DNA from: an uncultured Lachnospiraceae bacterium | GTDB taxonomy: Bacteria; Bacillota; Clostridia; Lachnospirales; Lachnospiraceae | Reading direction: 5' to 3' | Length of the DNA stretch: 51,599 nucleotides | NCBI GenBank assembly: GCA_902781215.1 | Contig: CACZIO010000032.1 | Span: forward strand, 4,413-56,011 | Shown here: piece after piece, positions 25,194-34,365 of the stretch | How the letters are laid out: each line of letters starts with the position of its first letter | Position numbering within the stretch: the first letter of the stretch is position 1 | The notes under the pieces: generated by a model | What the model saw: only the letters and a program-made list of their open reading frames with translations | The model's database searches: none | Told to the model about the DNA's origin: nothing | Position numbers and translations under genes: made by a program

Positions 25194-25436
25194 TCAGCCT
25201 GCTTTCTTTGCGTTGCGGCGGGCGTCGAGGATCTCTCCCATCATTACGTCGCACCGCTCCTCCAGATAGGCGTCGACATTGTGCTGGCGGACCAGCTCGC
25301 GGTCAAGGATCTGCGTAAACTCCACCAGGTCGAGACTTCTGTCGCGGAGAAAGAACTCCCACACGACCGGCTTTGTGCCGGGACGAACGTCGACTTCGAC
25401 GTGATTTTTTTCTGCATAGCTCATGATATCAAACAT
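25194..25436 (-). CDS. Small hypothetical protein
   Basis: An 80-residue soluble, charged protein on the minus strand. It is real rather than a shadow frame: GGAGGT lies nine bases before its ATG, no plus-strand gene overlaps it, and a terminator follows. The sequence (MSYAEKNHVEVDVRPGT early, EERCDVMMGEILDARR late) has no domain I recognise. Confidence 0.65.
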   Translation of the reverse strand: MFDIMSYAEKNHVEVDVRPGTKPVVWEFFLRDRSLDLVEFTQILDRELVRQHNVDAYLEERCDVMMGEILDARRNAKKAG

Positions 25437-25475
25437 TTCCTGATACCTCCGTATTTCTCATTTTCGGACCCGTCC

Positions 25476-25526
25476 GGGAGCCACAGGGACGGAGCCGCGG
25501 GGACGGTTTTCCGGCCCCTTTTTTTC
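25476..25526. repeat. GGGACGGTTCT element, double copy with T-run
   Basis: GGGAGCCACAGGGACGG, then GAGCCGCGGGGACGG with TTTTCCGGCCCC and a run of T. The region 25437-25900 otherwise has no convincing gene. At about 25617-25680 it contains short repeats of CCCGGAAAGTTTA and variants, with a period of about 15. Confidence 0.8.
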
Positions 25527-25909
25527 TTCTTTCCTTTTTTCCTGCTGTTTGAGCCCTGTTTCTTGTTTTCCTGTTTTCGGGACCGTCCGGGACTGTCCGG
25601 GACCCTCCGGCGGCATAAGCTTCGCCCCGGAAAGTTTAACCCGGATAGTTCGACCCGGAAAGTTTACCCCGGAAGCTTCTGCGCTGTCTCGAAGCGCTGC
25701 TTCCGATGCTGAGAATTGTAAAACAGACGGGGCGTTTTGGAAATCGGGAAAAGTACCAAAATTTGAGCAGATTTAACAAAAAGGTAACTTGAAAATGGTC
25801 GAAAAACCAATCGCACAAAACCAAATATAGTAATATTGCACAAAAATATCTGGATTTGCAGGCGCAAAACAGGCGGGACGGGATTGTGGATGAAACCGAT
25901 TTCACCCTG

Positions 25910-25938
25910 TTGCAAGCCGGAGGGGATAATGATACAAT
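25910..25938 (+). promoter_or_regulatory. Promoter of the L,D-transpeptidase gene
   Basis: TTGCAA (25910-25915), a 17-base spacer and TACAAT (25933-25938), with TG at 25930-25931 making an extended -10. It leaves a leader of about 200 bases before the ATG at 26143. Confidence 0.75.
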
Positions 25939-25988
25939 CTCTGTTTACAGGCAAAGACATTTCCCTGCGCAAGGAGGAAAAATGCGCG

Positions 25989-26033
25989 AGCCTGTCACAG
26001 GCTGCCGCTCTGACGAGCGGCATGTTCGGAAAG
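25989..26033. repeat. Dispersed repeat, copy C (palindromic part)
   Basis: AGCCTG-TCA-CAGGCT is followed by GCCGCTC (26004-26010) and GAGCGGC (26015-26021), then ATGTTCGGAAAG. It matches the right end of copy B at 21078-21107 and lies in the leader of the transpeptidase gene. Confidence 0.75.
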
Positions 26034-26142
26034 AATGTCTGGGGGGGGGAGAAAACAGGCAGTCATAATAAGTTGGGAAGGCCGGAAGATTTCGGAATCC
26101 GCAATCAGAAGGTCAGAGAAACCGAGGTAATCGTAAGAGAAA

Positions 26143-27825
26143 ATGAAAAAGTTATATGCGATCATATTATTCGCGGCGATGATCGTCCTGGCCGCAGCCG
26201 GACTGGGCGTCAGCTATCTGCGCTCGATGCAGGACAACGGTGAGTTCCTGGTTGGGACGGAGATCAACGGCAGAAACGTGACCGGCCGGACGCCGGCTGA
26301 AGCGGCGGAGCTCCTCTCGGAGGGTGCCCTGGACGAGGACGTGATCCTTCTTGAGAACAACAAAGAAGTTTTCCGCATGCCGGTGGCAGAGCTCGGCTAT
26401 CAGGTGAACACGCAGAAACTTGAAAAAGCCCTGACGGAGTGCATGGAAGCGGAAAAGGAGAACCACCAGTCCGTCATTGACGCGCTGATGAACGGCAACC
26501 GCTTCAACGTGGAGCTGTCCTTTACAGTGAACACGGATGTCTTCAAAAAAGCGGTCACATTGGATGCCCTGACAGAACCGCGCAGGGAAAACGAGGACGC
26601 GAAGATCCTCTATAACGACGAGAAAAAGAAGTGCGAGATCGAGCCGGAGGTGCAGGGGACCCTGCTGAAGGAAGAGGACCTGCAGAAATGGCTGCGCAGC
26701 GAGATCGATACCATCCTGGTCGAGAAGCAGAAGGAGAATGCTTCTGAACACGCAGAATCTGCCGGAGCGGCAGCGGCCCCGAGTGAGGCCGGCGGCGCAG
26801 ATACCGGAAAAACCGGAGACGCGGGACAGGCCGCGGATGGAAACGATGCGGCAGCGGCCTCCGCAGAGGACGGGACTGCTGACCCCGCGAATGAAAACAA
26901 GGGGAGCGAAGGAAGCGCGGAAAGCGAAGAAGAGGCGGCCGAGCCTCCCATGGAGGACGGCGAGGACCAGATCGTCCGCACCATTCCCGCGTCCATGTAC
27001 ATCCCGCCGGACAAGAAAGCGTCGGACGAGGACATGCAGAAAAAGCTGGAGCTGCTCAATTCGGTGGCCGGCGAGACCATCACCTACACCTTCGGAAGCG
27101 AGACCCAGACACTGGATTTCAAGACCATTTTCAAGTGGCTGAAGATCCGGGACGGCCAGCTCAAGGTCCGGGAGGAGAAGGTCACGGAATACGTCCACGA
27201 GCTGGCGCAGAAGTACGAGACCCGCTACCGGGACCGCGTCTTCAACACCAGCCTGGGGACCCAGGTCACCATCCCCGCGACGCTCAATGAGTACGGGTAC
27301 ACCATCCTGGAGGACCAGGAGGCGGCGCAGCTCACCCAGGAGATCCTGGCGGGAGAGGACGTCACCCGCGAGCCGGTCTATATGTACTACGGCGCCTGGG
27401 GAGACCCCCTCTATCTGGGCAGGAACGGCGTGGACGACCTGGCCGGCACCTATGTCGAGGTCAGCCTCAGCACCCAGCACATGTGGTACTATGTCAATGG
27501 ACAGCTCATTGTCGAGAGCGACGTCGTCACCGGTGATACTGTCCAGCACATGGAGACTCAGACCGGCGCCTTCCCCCTTGCCTTCAAGGAGAGCCCCGCG
27601 ACCCTCCGCGGCGGCGAAGGCAAAAAGAAATACACCACCAAGGTCCAGTACTGGATGCCCTTCTACGAGGGCCAGGGCCTCCACGACGCCTGGTGGAAGA
27701 CCGTCTTTGGCGGAAACGAATACCAGGGAAACGGCTCCCACGGCTGCGTCAACCTGCCGCCCTCCGTCGCCGAGACCGTCTACAACAACATCGTCCCCGG
27801 AACCGCGATCATTATCTACAATTGA
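26143..27825 (+). CDS. L,D-transpeptidase (YkuD) with PG_binding_4 domains
   Basis: A 560-residue cell-wall enzyme that makes 3-3 peptidoglycan crosslinks or attaches proteins to the wall. An N-terminal membrane helix (about 4-27) is followed by a PG_binding_4/VanW-associated type domain (about 35-190). An Ala/Glu/Asp/Gly low-complexity linker (about 198-285) and a second such domain (about 290-420) come next. The YkuD domain lies at about 435-560. The catalytic motif GNGSHGCVNLP is at about 528-538, with the Cys near 534. The long linker inside the binding region is unusual in length and may be strain-variable. The start follows a purine-rich AAGAGAAA. A strong terminator ends the gene. Confidence 0.9.
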   Translation: MKKLYAIILFAAMIVLAAAGLGVSYLRSMQDNGEFLVGTEINGRNVTGRTPAEAAELLSEGALDEDVILLENNKEVFRMPVAELGYQVNTQKLEKALTECMEAEKENHQSVIDALMNGNRFNVELSFTVNTDVFKKAVTLDALTEPRRENEDAKILYNDEKKKCEIEPEVQGTLLKEEDLQKWLRSEIDTILVEKQKENASEHAESAGAAAAPSEAGGADTGKTGDAGQAADGNDAAAASAEDGTADPANENKGSEGSAESEEEAAEPPMEDGEDQIVRTIPASMYIPPDKKASDEDMQKKLELLNSVAGETITYTFGSETQTLDFKTIFKWLKIRDGQLKVREEKVTEYVHELAQKYETRYRDRVFNTSLGTQVTIPATLNEYGYTILEDQEAAQLTQEILAGEDVTREPVYMYYGAWGDPLYLGRNGVDDLAGTYVEVSLSTQHMWYYVNGQLIVESDVVTGDTVQHMETQTGAFPLAFKESPATLRGGEGKKKYTTKVQYWMPFYEGQGLHDAWWKTVFGGNEYQGNGSHGCVNLPPSVAETVYNNIVPGTAIIIYN

Positions 27826-27857
27826 ACACCCGGGACGTATCTGCCCGAAACAAAGAA

Positions 27858-27887
27858 GAACCACGAGAATCTCGTGGTTCTTTTTTT
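27858..27887. terminator. Terminator between convergent genes
   Basis: GAACCACGAG (27858-27867) and CTCGTGGTTC (27871-27880) pair perfectly, followed by seven T on the plus strand. It lies only three bases from the end of the minus-strand DUF4317 gene. Confidence 0.9.
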
Positions 27888-27889
27888 GC

Positions 27890-29023
27890 TCAATCCCGCC
27901 TGGACTGGAGGATCCGGATCCCGTTGACCTCGATGTCGTCGGCGACGGGGATGGTGAGGTATTCGATGCCGTCGATGAAGCGGGTCTTGATCATGTCGGC
28001 CATCTCGGACTTGACGGTGATGCGGAGGCTGGGCGTCTTGATCTCCAGCTTCTTCGTGTCGGCGGCGTTCTCAGCCATGAGGGTGCCTCCCTCGCCGACG
28101 GCGGCGTCGAAGGCCTCGTCGAAGGTCTCGAGGGCGTCCTGGGGGGCGCCGTTCTCATAGAGGATGCGGCGCAGCTGGACCTTCTCGATCTGCGGCGGTT
28201 CGCCGCTGTCCTTCTCCTGCTCGACCAGCTGACCGATGGCCTCGTGGATGTTCTTGACGTTCTCGAAGTCACAGTCGCGGCCCAGGGTGGCCTCGACGAC
28301 GTTCTTGAAGACCCCGCGCTGGTCCTCCTCGGGCAGGGGCATGGGGCAGCCCAGCAGCTCCGCCGGGAGCTCCTCGTGCAGCTCATCGGGGCGCCGCGCG
28401 AAATACAGAGTCTGGTGAATGTCGGTGTTGCGGTCGTTGAAGGCCGGGAAGAGGAAGCCGGCGTCCGGCCTCTGTACGGCCCAGTCCCGCCGCTTGTCCA
28501 GGAAGGTCTTCTCTACATCGTCGTAGCAGAGCCCCTCCTTGAGCAGGATCACGGGGCAGAGGCTGCACAGGATGAAGGAGTAGACATAGTCCGAGGCATC
28601 CTCCATATCAAACCCGTCCGATGCGCGCCCGGGAATGTCGTAGACCCCGTGCGCCAGCAGGATCAGGTACTTGTCCGGGAACTTCGCCGTCTCGATCACG
28701 CGGTCAAAAAAGGCCCGCACCAGTGTGTTGTCCTCGAGTCCCGACTGCTGCAGCCTGTAGAGCAGGTCCTGCCTGCCACCGGTCTCCTCCTCCGCCAGCG
28801 GAAACTCCAGGTTGAAGAGATTCTTGCCCGGCTTGCCGGCCAGCGTCTGCCGGAAGATCTCACAGTACTTCTCCACCGTCGACTCCTCGAGCGCCAGGAA
28901 GGTCTCCCGCAGCTCCGTGACGATCTCGCGGTTCTCATCTACATAGCAACCCCGGATCCGGTCGATCCGGCAGTTGTTCATGGTCATCAGTTTGCGGATC
29001 TCCGCAATTGCTTTTTTGTCCAA
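27890..29023 (-). CDS. DUF4317 family protein
   Basis: A 377-residue cytoplasmic protein of unknown function. It is recognised by its opening, a Lys-Lys-x-Ile-x-Glu-Ile helix followed by NNCRIDRIRGCYVD, which is typical of DUF4317 proteins in Clostridia. I place the start at TTG 29023. An AGGAGG lies six bases upstream of it, and the family usually begins exactly there. The ATG at 29050 would put that ribosome site inside the coding sequence. The rest is acidic and helical. It is a single gene, convergent with the transpeptidase. Confidence 0.82.
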   Translation of the reverse strand: MDKKAIAEIRKLMTMNNCRIDRIRGCYVDENREIVTELRETFLALEESTVEKYCEIFRQTLAGKPGKNLFNLEFPLAEEETGGRQDLLYRLQQSGLEDNTLVRAFFDRVIETAKFPDKYLILLAHGVYDIPGRASDGFDMEDASDYVYSFILCSLCPVILLKEGLCYDDVEKTFLDKRRDWAVQRPDAGFLFPAFNDRNTDIHQTLYFARRPDELHEELPAELLGCPMPLPEEDQRGVFKNVVEATLGRDCDFENVKNIHEAIGQLVEQEKDSGEPPQIEKVQLRRILYENGAPQDALETFDEAFDAAVGEGGTLMAENAADTKKLEIKTPSLRITVKSEMADMIKTRFIDGIEYLTIPVADDIEVNGIRILQSRRD

Positions 29024-29301
29024 AAAATCCTCCTGTTGTGAAAGGTTCATGTGATCGTGCCCGCAGACTGCTCCTGCAGAGAACGCCTGCAGCCAGGCCT
29101 GTAATCAATCACCGGTAAAACGGTGCACGAAACGTTGAAATCAGAATGTTTATGCAGACACGCCGGTGGTTGATTAAGAGCCAATGACGAATATAACAAA
29201 AAGAAGATTTATGCGCAAGCCGCCCTTGACCGGAGGACAAGAAAGAAAACATACATAAAAATGTTATTTACTTATTATTTCAGGCACAGCTAACGATATG
29301 G

Positions 29302-29310
29302 TGATATAAT
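29302..29310 (+). promoter_or_regulatory. Extended -10 promoter of the DUF805 gene
   Basis: TGA-TATAAT, a perfect extended -10. No good -35 is seen 17 bases upstream. The leader would be about 100 bases. The 29051-29300 gap contains no gene. Confidence 0.5.
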
Positions 29311-29420
29311 AAGCGTAAATCGCAGCCGGAAAAGCAGAGCACATGATGAGACACCAGAAGCTGCAGAAAAGATATAGAGTAATTGCTCTTCATAATCTGT
29401 AACAGAAAGGGGTTAAGAGT

Positions 29421-30125
29421 ATGGCATTTTGTGTTAATTGTGGCAGTGAGATCCAAGACGGTGCGCAGTTCTGCACCAACTGCGGAGCACCGCAGCAGCC
29501 TGTTTCCCAGGAGCCGCACATGCAGTACGGGCAGGTGCAGCCGGAACCTCAGCAGGCCGCGCCCGTTGGTGATGTGTTTGTGCAGACTGATTCGACCGGT
29601 TCTTACGCAGGAAGCTTCGGCAGCGATACCGCAGGGACTTACAGCAGTACATCCGGCAGCTACGGCGGCACGACGGCCGGTACCGGCGCTTATGATACTT
29701 CCTATGCAAGTGCCGGCGCCGGATATTCCGCTCAGCCGCTGCCCAGCGTCTCCTTTGTGGAGGCCGTTAAGAGCGGTTTCCGGAATTACGCGAATTTCAG
29801 CGGCCGTGCCCGCAGGAGTGAATACTGGTACTGGGTCCTGTTTACCGTCCTGGGAACCCTGGTACTCTCTTTTATCGGCGGCATGATTTTCCATACAGAG
29901 GATGGAGGCGTCAACATCCTGCAGTCTATTTTCAGCCTGGCCACTTTGGTTCCGGGACTCTCCATTTCCTGGAGACGCCTGCATGATATCGGAAAATCCG
30001 GCGGATGGTACTTCCTTGGCCTGATCCCGCTGATCGGAGGCATCATTCTGATCATCTGGTATTGCAAGGACGGCGAGCCCGGCGATAACCAGTTCGGACC
30101 CAGCCCCAAATATACCAGGGCATAA
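29421..30125 (+). CDS. DUF805 membrane protein with N-terminal zinc ribbon
   Basis: A 234-residue protein. Residues 4-22 are a zinc ribbon (CVNCGSEI...FCTNCGA). A Gln/Gly/Ser/Thr/Tyr-rich linker follows (about 28-105). The rest is DUF805, with four hydrophobic segments and the typical GRARRSEYW, SISWRRLHDIGKSGWW-like and final GDNQFGP elements (here GKSGGWYFLGL and GDNQFGPSPK). Function unknown; DUF805 proteins are widespread small inner-membrane proteins. GAAAGGGG lies eight bases before the ATG. Confidence 0.88.
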   Translation: MAFCVNCGSEIQDGAQFCTNCGAPQQPVSQEPHMQYGQVQPEPQQAAPVGDVFVQTDSTGSYAGSFGSDTAGTYSSTSGSYGGTTAGTGAYDTSYASAGAGYSAQPLPSVSFVEAVKSGFRNYANFSGRARRSEYWYWVLFTVLGTLVLSFIGGMIFHTEDGGVNILQSIFSLATLVPGLSISWRRLHDIGKSGGWYFLGLIPLIGGIILIIWYCKDGEPGDNQFGPSPKYTRA

Positions 30126-30210
30126 CGGAGCCGCTGCCTGGCGGATCTGACAGGTGGAGTTCTCTCCCCGGCAAAGGCAGTAACTTCGCAGCTTCAACAC
30201 AAAACACAAA

Positions 30211-30251
30211 AGCATTCCAAAGCATGTCAGTGCATTGGAATGCTTTTTTTT
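30211..30251 (+). terminator. Terminator of the DUF805 gene
   Basis: AGCATTCCAA (30211-30220) pairs with TTGGAATGCT (30235-30244), followed by a T-run. Confidence 0.9.
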
Positions 30252-30280
30252 GCATTCACTGTTTTATCCGGCGGATTTTG

Positions 30281-30289
30281 TGGTACAAT
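30281..30289 (+). promoter_or_regulatory. Extended -10 promoter of the large surface protein gene
   Basis: TGG-TACAAT, extended -10. The leader to 30578 would be about 280 bases, containing a perfect hairpin TCATGATC-GTT-GATCATGA (30385-30403) but no recognised riboswitch. Confidence 0.5.
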
Positions 30290-30577
30290 GACACTGCGAT
30301 TGAATGAAAAAATGAAATAGCTGGAGATACCTGCCGCGGATCCGAAAGGGCTCGCGGCTGATAGTGCATCCTGCATCCATTTTGTCATGATCGTTGATCA
30401 TGAATGTCCGGAAGCCGGCATCATCAGGGTTTCGGAAGAAGAAAGATGAAAGTGTGATTGTCCGGACCGGAGCGCCGGTTTGAGGACGGAAACAGACAAT
30501 GAGCTGCTTTGTACGAAGAAATACTCGAATGATATGGCACAAGGCACGAAGCAATCATGAGAGTCGGAGGATTGATG

Positions 30578-33500
30578 ATGAGAAGCAAACGAGCATTGGC
30601 GATTCTGACCAGCCTTGTCCTGGCAATCGGGACACTGTCAGTGAGCACATTTGCGGCGGACAACAGTGCAACCGCACCTACATCAAGCGCTGCGGAAGAT
30701 GCCTGCGCAAATGGCCATGACTATGAGCTGAAAAATGAGGTCGGCCCCACCTGCACGGAGGATGGCTACAGGGAAGAGGTCTGCTCCCGTTGCGGTGACA
30801 CACGCCGTGTAGATGGAGAAAAGGCACTTGGCCATGATTTCAGCGGCGAAGGAAGGGTCACCAGGGAGGCGACCGCCGACCGGGAAGGTGAACTGACATT
30901 CACCTGCCTGCGCAACGGCTGCAATGAGACCAAGACCGAAAAGATCCCGAAGCTCGAGAAGACAGCTGAGGATACAGATGCGGCGCCCGCATCCTCCAAC
31001 CAGAATCAGCAGGATCAGAACCAGGCAGACCAGACTTCACAGCAGGAATCTGCTGCGCAGAATGCCGGCCAGACACAGAAGGGAGAGGCTGCACAGAATG
31101 CCACCCTCTCCATTGCCGGTATCCCGGTTCCCCAGGAAAAGGGCACGATCAAGGCGGGTGAGAGCAAGATCAAGTTCAAACGTGAGGGCGAGGGAAATAA
31201 GGAAGAAATCACCCTGACCTTCGATGATTCCACGCTTGAAGTCAATGGCTCCTCAAAGAAACAGCCCCCCGAGGCTGTGATCGCCTACACCGGCACCGGC
31301 ACCCTCAACATCTCCATCGAGGGCGAAAACGCTGTGACCGGCAAAAACTCCTCCTACGGCGTTTACGCGCCCGACGGCACTGTCAAACTGACCGGCAAGA
31401 AGGGCGCCACCATCGATATCCAGGCGGCATCCGAGAACAGCAATACCATCCGCGCCAAAAAGATCGTCGTTGACGATTCCCTTGAGATCACAGGCCCTGA
31501 GAACAACTATGTCTTCGAGGGCAACAACGGCATGGGCGGCACCTATCAGACCATCGCTGTCGCCAACAACGGCCGCAACATGGCCGTCTCCAAAGTGACC
31601 ATCCAGGATCCCGCCGCAGCGGAAAACAAGAAGGACGCTGAGGAGAAGGAAGAGGAGACAAAGGACGAGGAAACAACAGACGAAGAAAAATCTGACGAAA
31701 AGACCGACGCAGCACAGGATAACGCCGACCAGACCGATACCGACAAGGACGAGACGGCTGCTCAGAACGAAGCTGCCGATCAGACCGGAAACGGAAATGA
31801 GGAGCAGAAGAGCAGCGAAGCTTCTGTAGATGACGAGAAGAACGATACGGAAGATGCGTCCTCCCAGGATACGCCTGTCAGTACGAAGAGAAAATTAGGC
31901 GCTGTGAGTAGAACACTTGGAACTCCTCCGGAGGAAAACAATAAGGGCAATACAACAGGCAACAACACCTCAGATATTGGAAACAACAATACTGAAAATG
32001 GCCCGGTCAACGGAAATAGTACAAGTAACATTACAAGTAACATAACCGGCGAAGGAAACATAACCGGCGAAGGAAACACGACCGGTGAAGGGAATACGAC
32101 TGGCGGTGGAGGGAGTCAGAACAACCCGGTAACGAACACCGACCTTCACATCGACGGAAAAGAGATAACGGCTGCGAGCGGATTGGTTACAGTCGGAGAA
32201 GGAACCATTGAATATAAGGTCTCCGCAAACAGTGAGACAGGGAAAAATGATGTCGAGATCACTCTGAATAAGGCAGAGCTCACATCAGCAGCTGAAGCGG
32301 CCATTTCCTATATGGGTGATGGAACACTTACAATTATCCTGAAGGGCGAGAATAAGCTTACAGGCACTGATCACGCAATCTATGCGCCGTTTGCACAACT
32401 GACGATCGAGGGCGAAAAAGAGAACTCTGTGACAGGTACTTCTGAGAATACAGTGGGCAGCCCGGCAGCGATCATCTCTAAGAAAATCATTATTAAGAGC
32501 CCGTTGGAGGTCACGGATCCCGAAGAATATCGGATTGCTGAAATCAAAACTACTGTTTCCGGGCAAAATGTAACATATCAAAATATTGCGGAGGGTAAGG
32601 AAAGCGGAAACGCTGCCCGTACCGTGAAGATAGAGGTCCCCAAATACACCGTAACTTATGTTGCAAATGGCGGGTCCGGCAATAAAAATCCGGAGGAGGT
32701 TTATAAGGGAGACAAGTTGAAACTCCCTAAAGAGGATACTTTTACACCGCCAACCCAAAGTGCATTTGATTATTGGGATGTTAATGGGGAGAACAAAAAA
32801 CCTGAAGATGAAATAGCCATTACGGGGCCGATAACAGTCAAGGCTATATGGAAGGCTGTAGAAGAACAGCATCAGCATAAGAAAACGGAAGTACCTGGGA
32901 AAGAAGCTACTTGTACGGAAGAGGGTGTAATTAAACACTATAAGTGTGAAGGCTGTGGAAAACTTTTCAGTGATGAAGCGATGACAAAGGAAATCACACA
33001 GATTGACACTGTCATCAAACCCGGGCATAAGCTGGAAAAGGTGGAAAAGCAGAATAAGACCTGCACAAAGGGCGGCCGAGAAGCACACTATAAGTGCACT
33101 GCATGTGGTAAACTTTTCTCTGATTCTGATGGGAAGATCGAGATTCAGGAAAAAGACTTAGTTATCAAAGCTGGCCATGAGTGGGATATGAGCGCAGATG
33201 GAATTGCTGCCAAAATGTCCTCAGACGGCTCACAGATCACCTACACATTTAAGTGCCTGAACTGCGATGAGACCAAGCCGGTTACTGTAGATTTGACCGA
33301 AGGAAATACAGTGCTTCCCACCAAAAACAAAGATGGTTCACTGTACTTCGAGACATCCCTGGATGGGAAAAAGGCTTCGTCAAAGGTGGCAGTTGCGCCT
33401 GCGGGCAAAAAGGGTTATTCCTTCACGGTTCCGCAGAAGCGAAACGCGGCTGTGTGGGCCAAGAACAGCAAAGACTCACTTGGCTTTACCATTAAGAGAA

Positions 33501-33988
33501 GTGAGTACGATACAATCACCTACCAGGAATTCCAGAATGGCGGCAGCATCCTGGTCGACAAGAAGAAAGTTGACAGTAAAAACTACACGGTGGAGAAGGG
33601 CAGTCTGAAGATCACATTCAAGCCTTCTTACCTGAACACGCTGTCTGCCGGAACGCATACACTGCATGTCAATTTTGGTGATGGCTCTGTCGAGGAGAAA
33701 TTCACTGTCAATGCATCCTCTGCCACCGGTAACGGCACCGCGGCCCGCACTACGAACGCGACAACAAACCGGACGGCCAACGCGACGACGAACCGCACGG
33801 CAAACGGAAGCCCTCGCACCGGCGACACCAGCAACTGGGCGCTGTGGATCGGCCTGATCGCAGTGAGTGTGATCGCAATCGCCGCAATCTTTTTTGTCCG
33901 CAAGCGCGGCAAAAAGGACGAGGCTGCCGTGACAGCGGAAGCTGATACAAAGGCTGACGGAACTGACGCCGGCAATGAGCAGGGCTGA
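30578..33988 (+). CDS. Large sortase-anchored surface protein
   Basis: A 1,136-residue cell-wall protein. It has a signal peptide (about 5-25, ending VSTFAA), then Cys-pair modules of the CxxCG type (about 35-85). Two related beta-rich domains follow (about 165-340 and 510-675), each carrying a G-T-L-x-I-x-x-x-G-E-N-x-x-T-G core. They are separated by an acidic and then an Asn/Thr/Gly-rich linker. An InlB B-repeat-like segment follows (about 685-765, YVANGGSG and ITVKAIWK), then two more Cys-pair modules (YKCEGCGKLFSD and YKCTACGKLFSD). It ends with a Thr/Asn/Arg stalk, SPRTGDTSN, a membrane helix and a charged tail, a variant LPXTG sorting signal. ATG 30578 has GGAGG seven bases upstream. 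It is probably an adhesin. Confidence 0.8.
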   Translation: MRSKRALAILTSLVLAIGTLSVSTFAADNSATAPTSSAAEDACANGHDYELKNEVGPTCTEDGYREEVCSRCGDTRRVDGEKALGHDFSGEGRVTREATADREGELTFTCLRNGCNETKTEKIPKLEKTAEDTDAAPASSNQNQQDQNQADQTSQQESAAQNAGQTQKGEAAQNATLSIAGIPVPQEKGTIKAGESKIKFKREGEGNKEEITLTFDDSTLEVNGSSKKQPPEAVIAYTGTGTLNISIEGENAVTGKNSSYGVYAPDGTVKLTGKKGATIDIQAASENSNTIRAKKIVVDDSLEITGPENNYVFEGNNGMGGTYQTIAVANNGRNMAVSKVTIQDPAAAENKKDAEEKEEETKDEETTDEEKSDEKTDAAQDNADQTDTDKDETAAQNEAADQTGNGNEEQKSSEASVDDEKNDTEDASSQDTPVSTKRKLGAVSRTLGTPPEENNKGNTTGNNTSDIGNNNTENGPVNGNSTSNITSNITGEGNITGEGNTTGEGNTTGGGGSQNNPVTNTDLHIDGKEITAASGLVTVGEGTIEYKVSANSETGKNDVEITLNKAELTSAAEAAISYMGDGTLTIILKGENKLTGTDHAIYAPFAQLTIEGEKENSVTGTSENTVGSPAAIISKKIIIKSPLEVTDPEEYRIAEIKTTVSGQNVTYQNIAEGKESGNAARTVKIEVPKYTVTYVANGGSGNKNPEEVYKGDKLKLPKEDTFTPPTQSAFDYWDVNGENKKPEDEIAITGPITVKAIWKAVEEQHQHKKTEVPGKEATCTEEGVIKHYKCEGCGKLFSDEAMTKEITQIDTVIKPGHKLEKVEKQNKTCTKGGREAHYKCTACGKLFSDSDGKIEIQEKDLVIKAGHEWDMSADGIAAKMSSDGSQITYTFKCLNCDETKPVTVDLTEGNTVLPTKNKDGSLYFETSLDGKKASSKVAVAPAGKKGYSFTVPQKRNAAVWAKNSKDSLGFTIKRSEYDTITYQEFQNGGSILVDKKKVDSKNYTVEKGSLKITFKPSYLNTLSAGTHTLHVNFGDGSVEEKFTVNASSATGNGTAARTTNATTNRTANATTNRTANGSPRTGDTSNWALWIGLIAVSVIAIAAIFFVRKRGKKDEAAVTAEADTKADGTDAGNEQG

Positions 33989-34145
33989 TCCCGCAGACTG
34001 GCGCCTGCTATCGAGCAAACGTCAAAGACAAACATTGGCAGTCATCGACAGGCATCAACAGAAAACAGCCGGCCATCTTGGCAGATCTTCAATCCTGTAA
34101 GTTTAATAAGGGTGAGATCAAGGGCCAGTAAGAGTTAAGGAAAAA

Positions 34146-34193
34146 AGAGAGAACTGAAACAGCAGAAAATGCTGTCGCAGTTCTCTCTTTTTC
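34146..34193 (+). terminator. Terminator of the large surface protein gene
   Basis: AGAGAGAACTG near 34146 pairs with CAGTTCTCTCT near 34178, with an inner ACAGCA-AAAA-TGCTGT stem, followed by T-rich sequence. Confidence 0.85.
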
Positions 34194-34227
34194 ATACAGA
34201 TCATAGAAGTATGATTCAAGTCATGGA

Positions 34228-34330
34228 CGCTTTACACAGATCCTGTACGCTTTATGCAGATCATATATGTTTACACAGAACATATACGTTTTAGGCAGAA
34301 GAGCATAAACGTTTTACATAGAGTATAGAC
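34228..34330. repeat. Five imperfect 20-bp tandem repeats
   Basis: Units begin at 34228, 34248, 34268, 34287 and 34310 and share the pattern CGYTTTAxxCAGA followed by an AT-rich tail. The period of 19-23 is about two helical turns. They lie between two convergent genes. Confidence 0.75.
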
Positions 34331-34365
34331 AGGGCAAAGGCGTTGCAGCTGCAGCGAACAGGTTA

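Noticed and set aside
25664-26243. Open frames of about 119-135 codons on both strands before the L,D-transpeptidase
   Set aside because: No ribosome sites, unlikely amino-acid composition, and overlap with a strong promoter and a dispersed palindrome.
26167-27864. A 565-codon minus-strand frame opposite the L,D-transpeptidase
   Set aside because: Antisense artefact: the plus strand carries clear catalytic motifs and a signal anchor.
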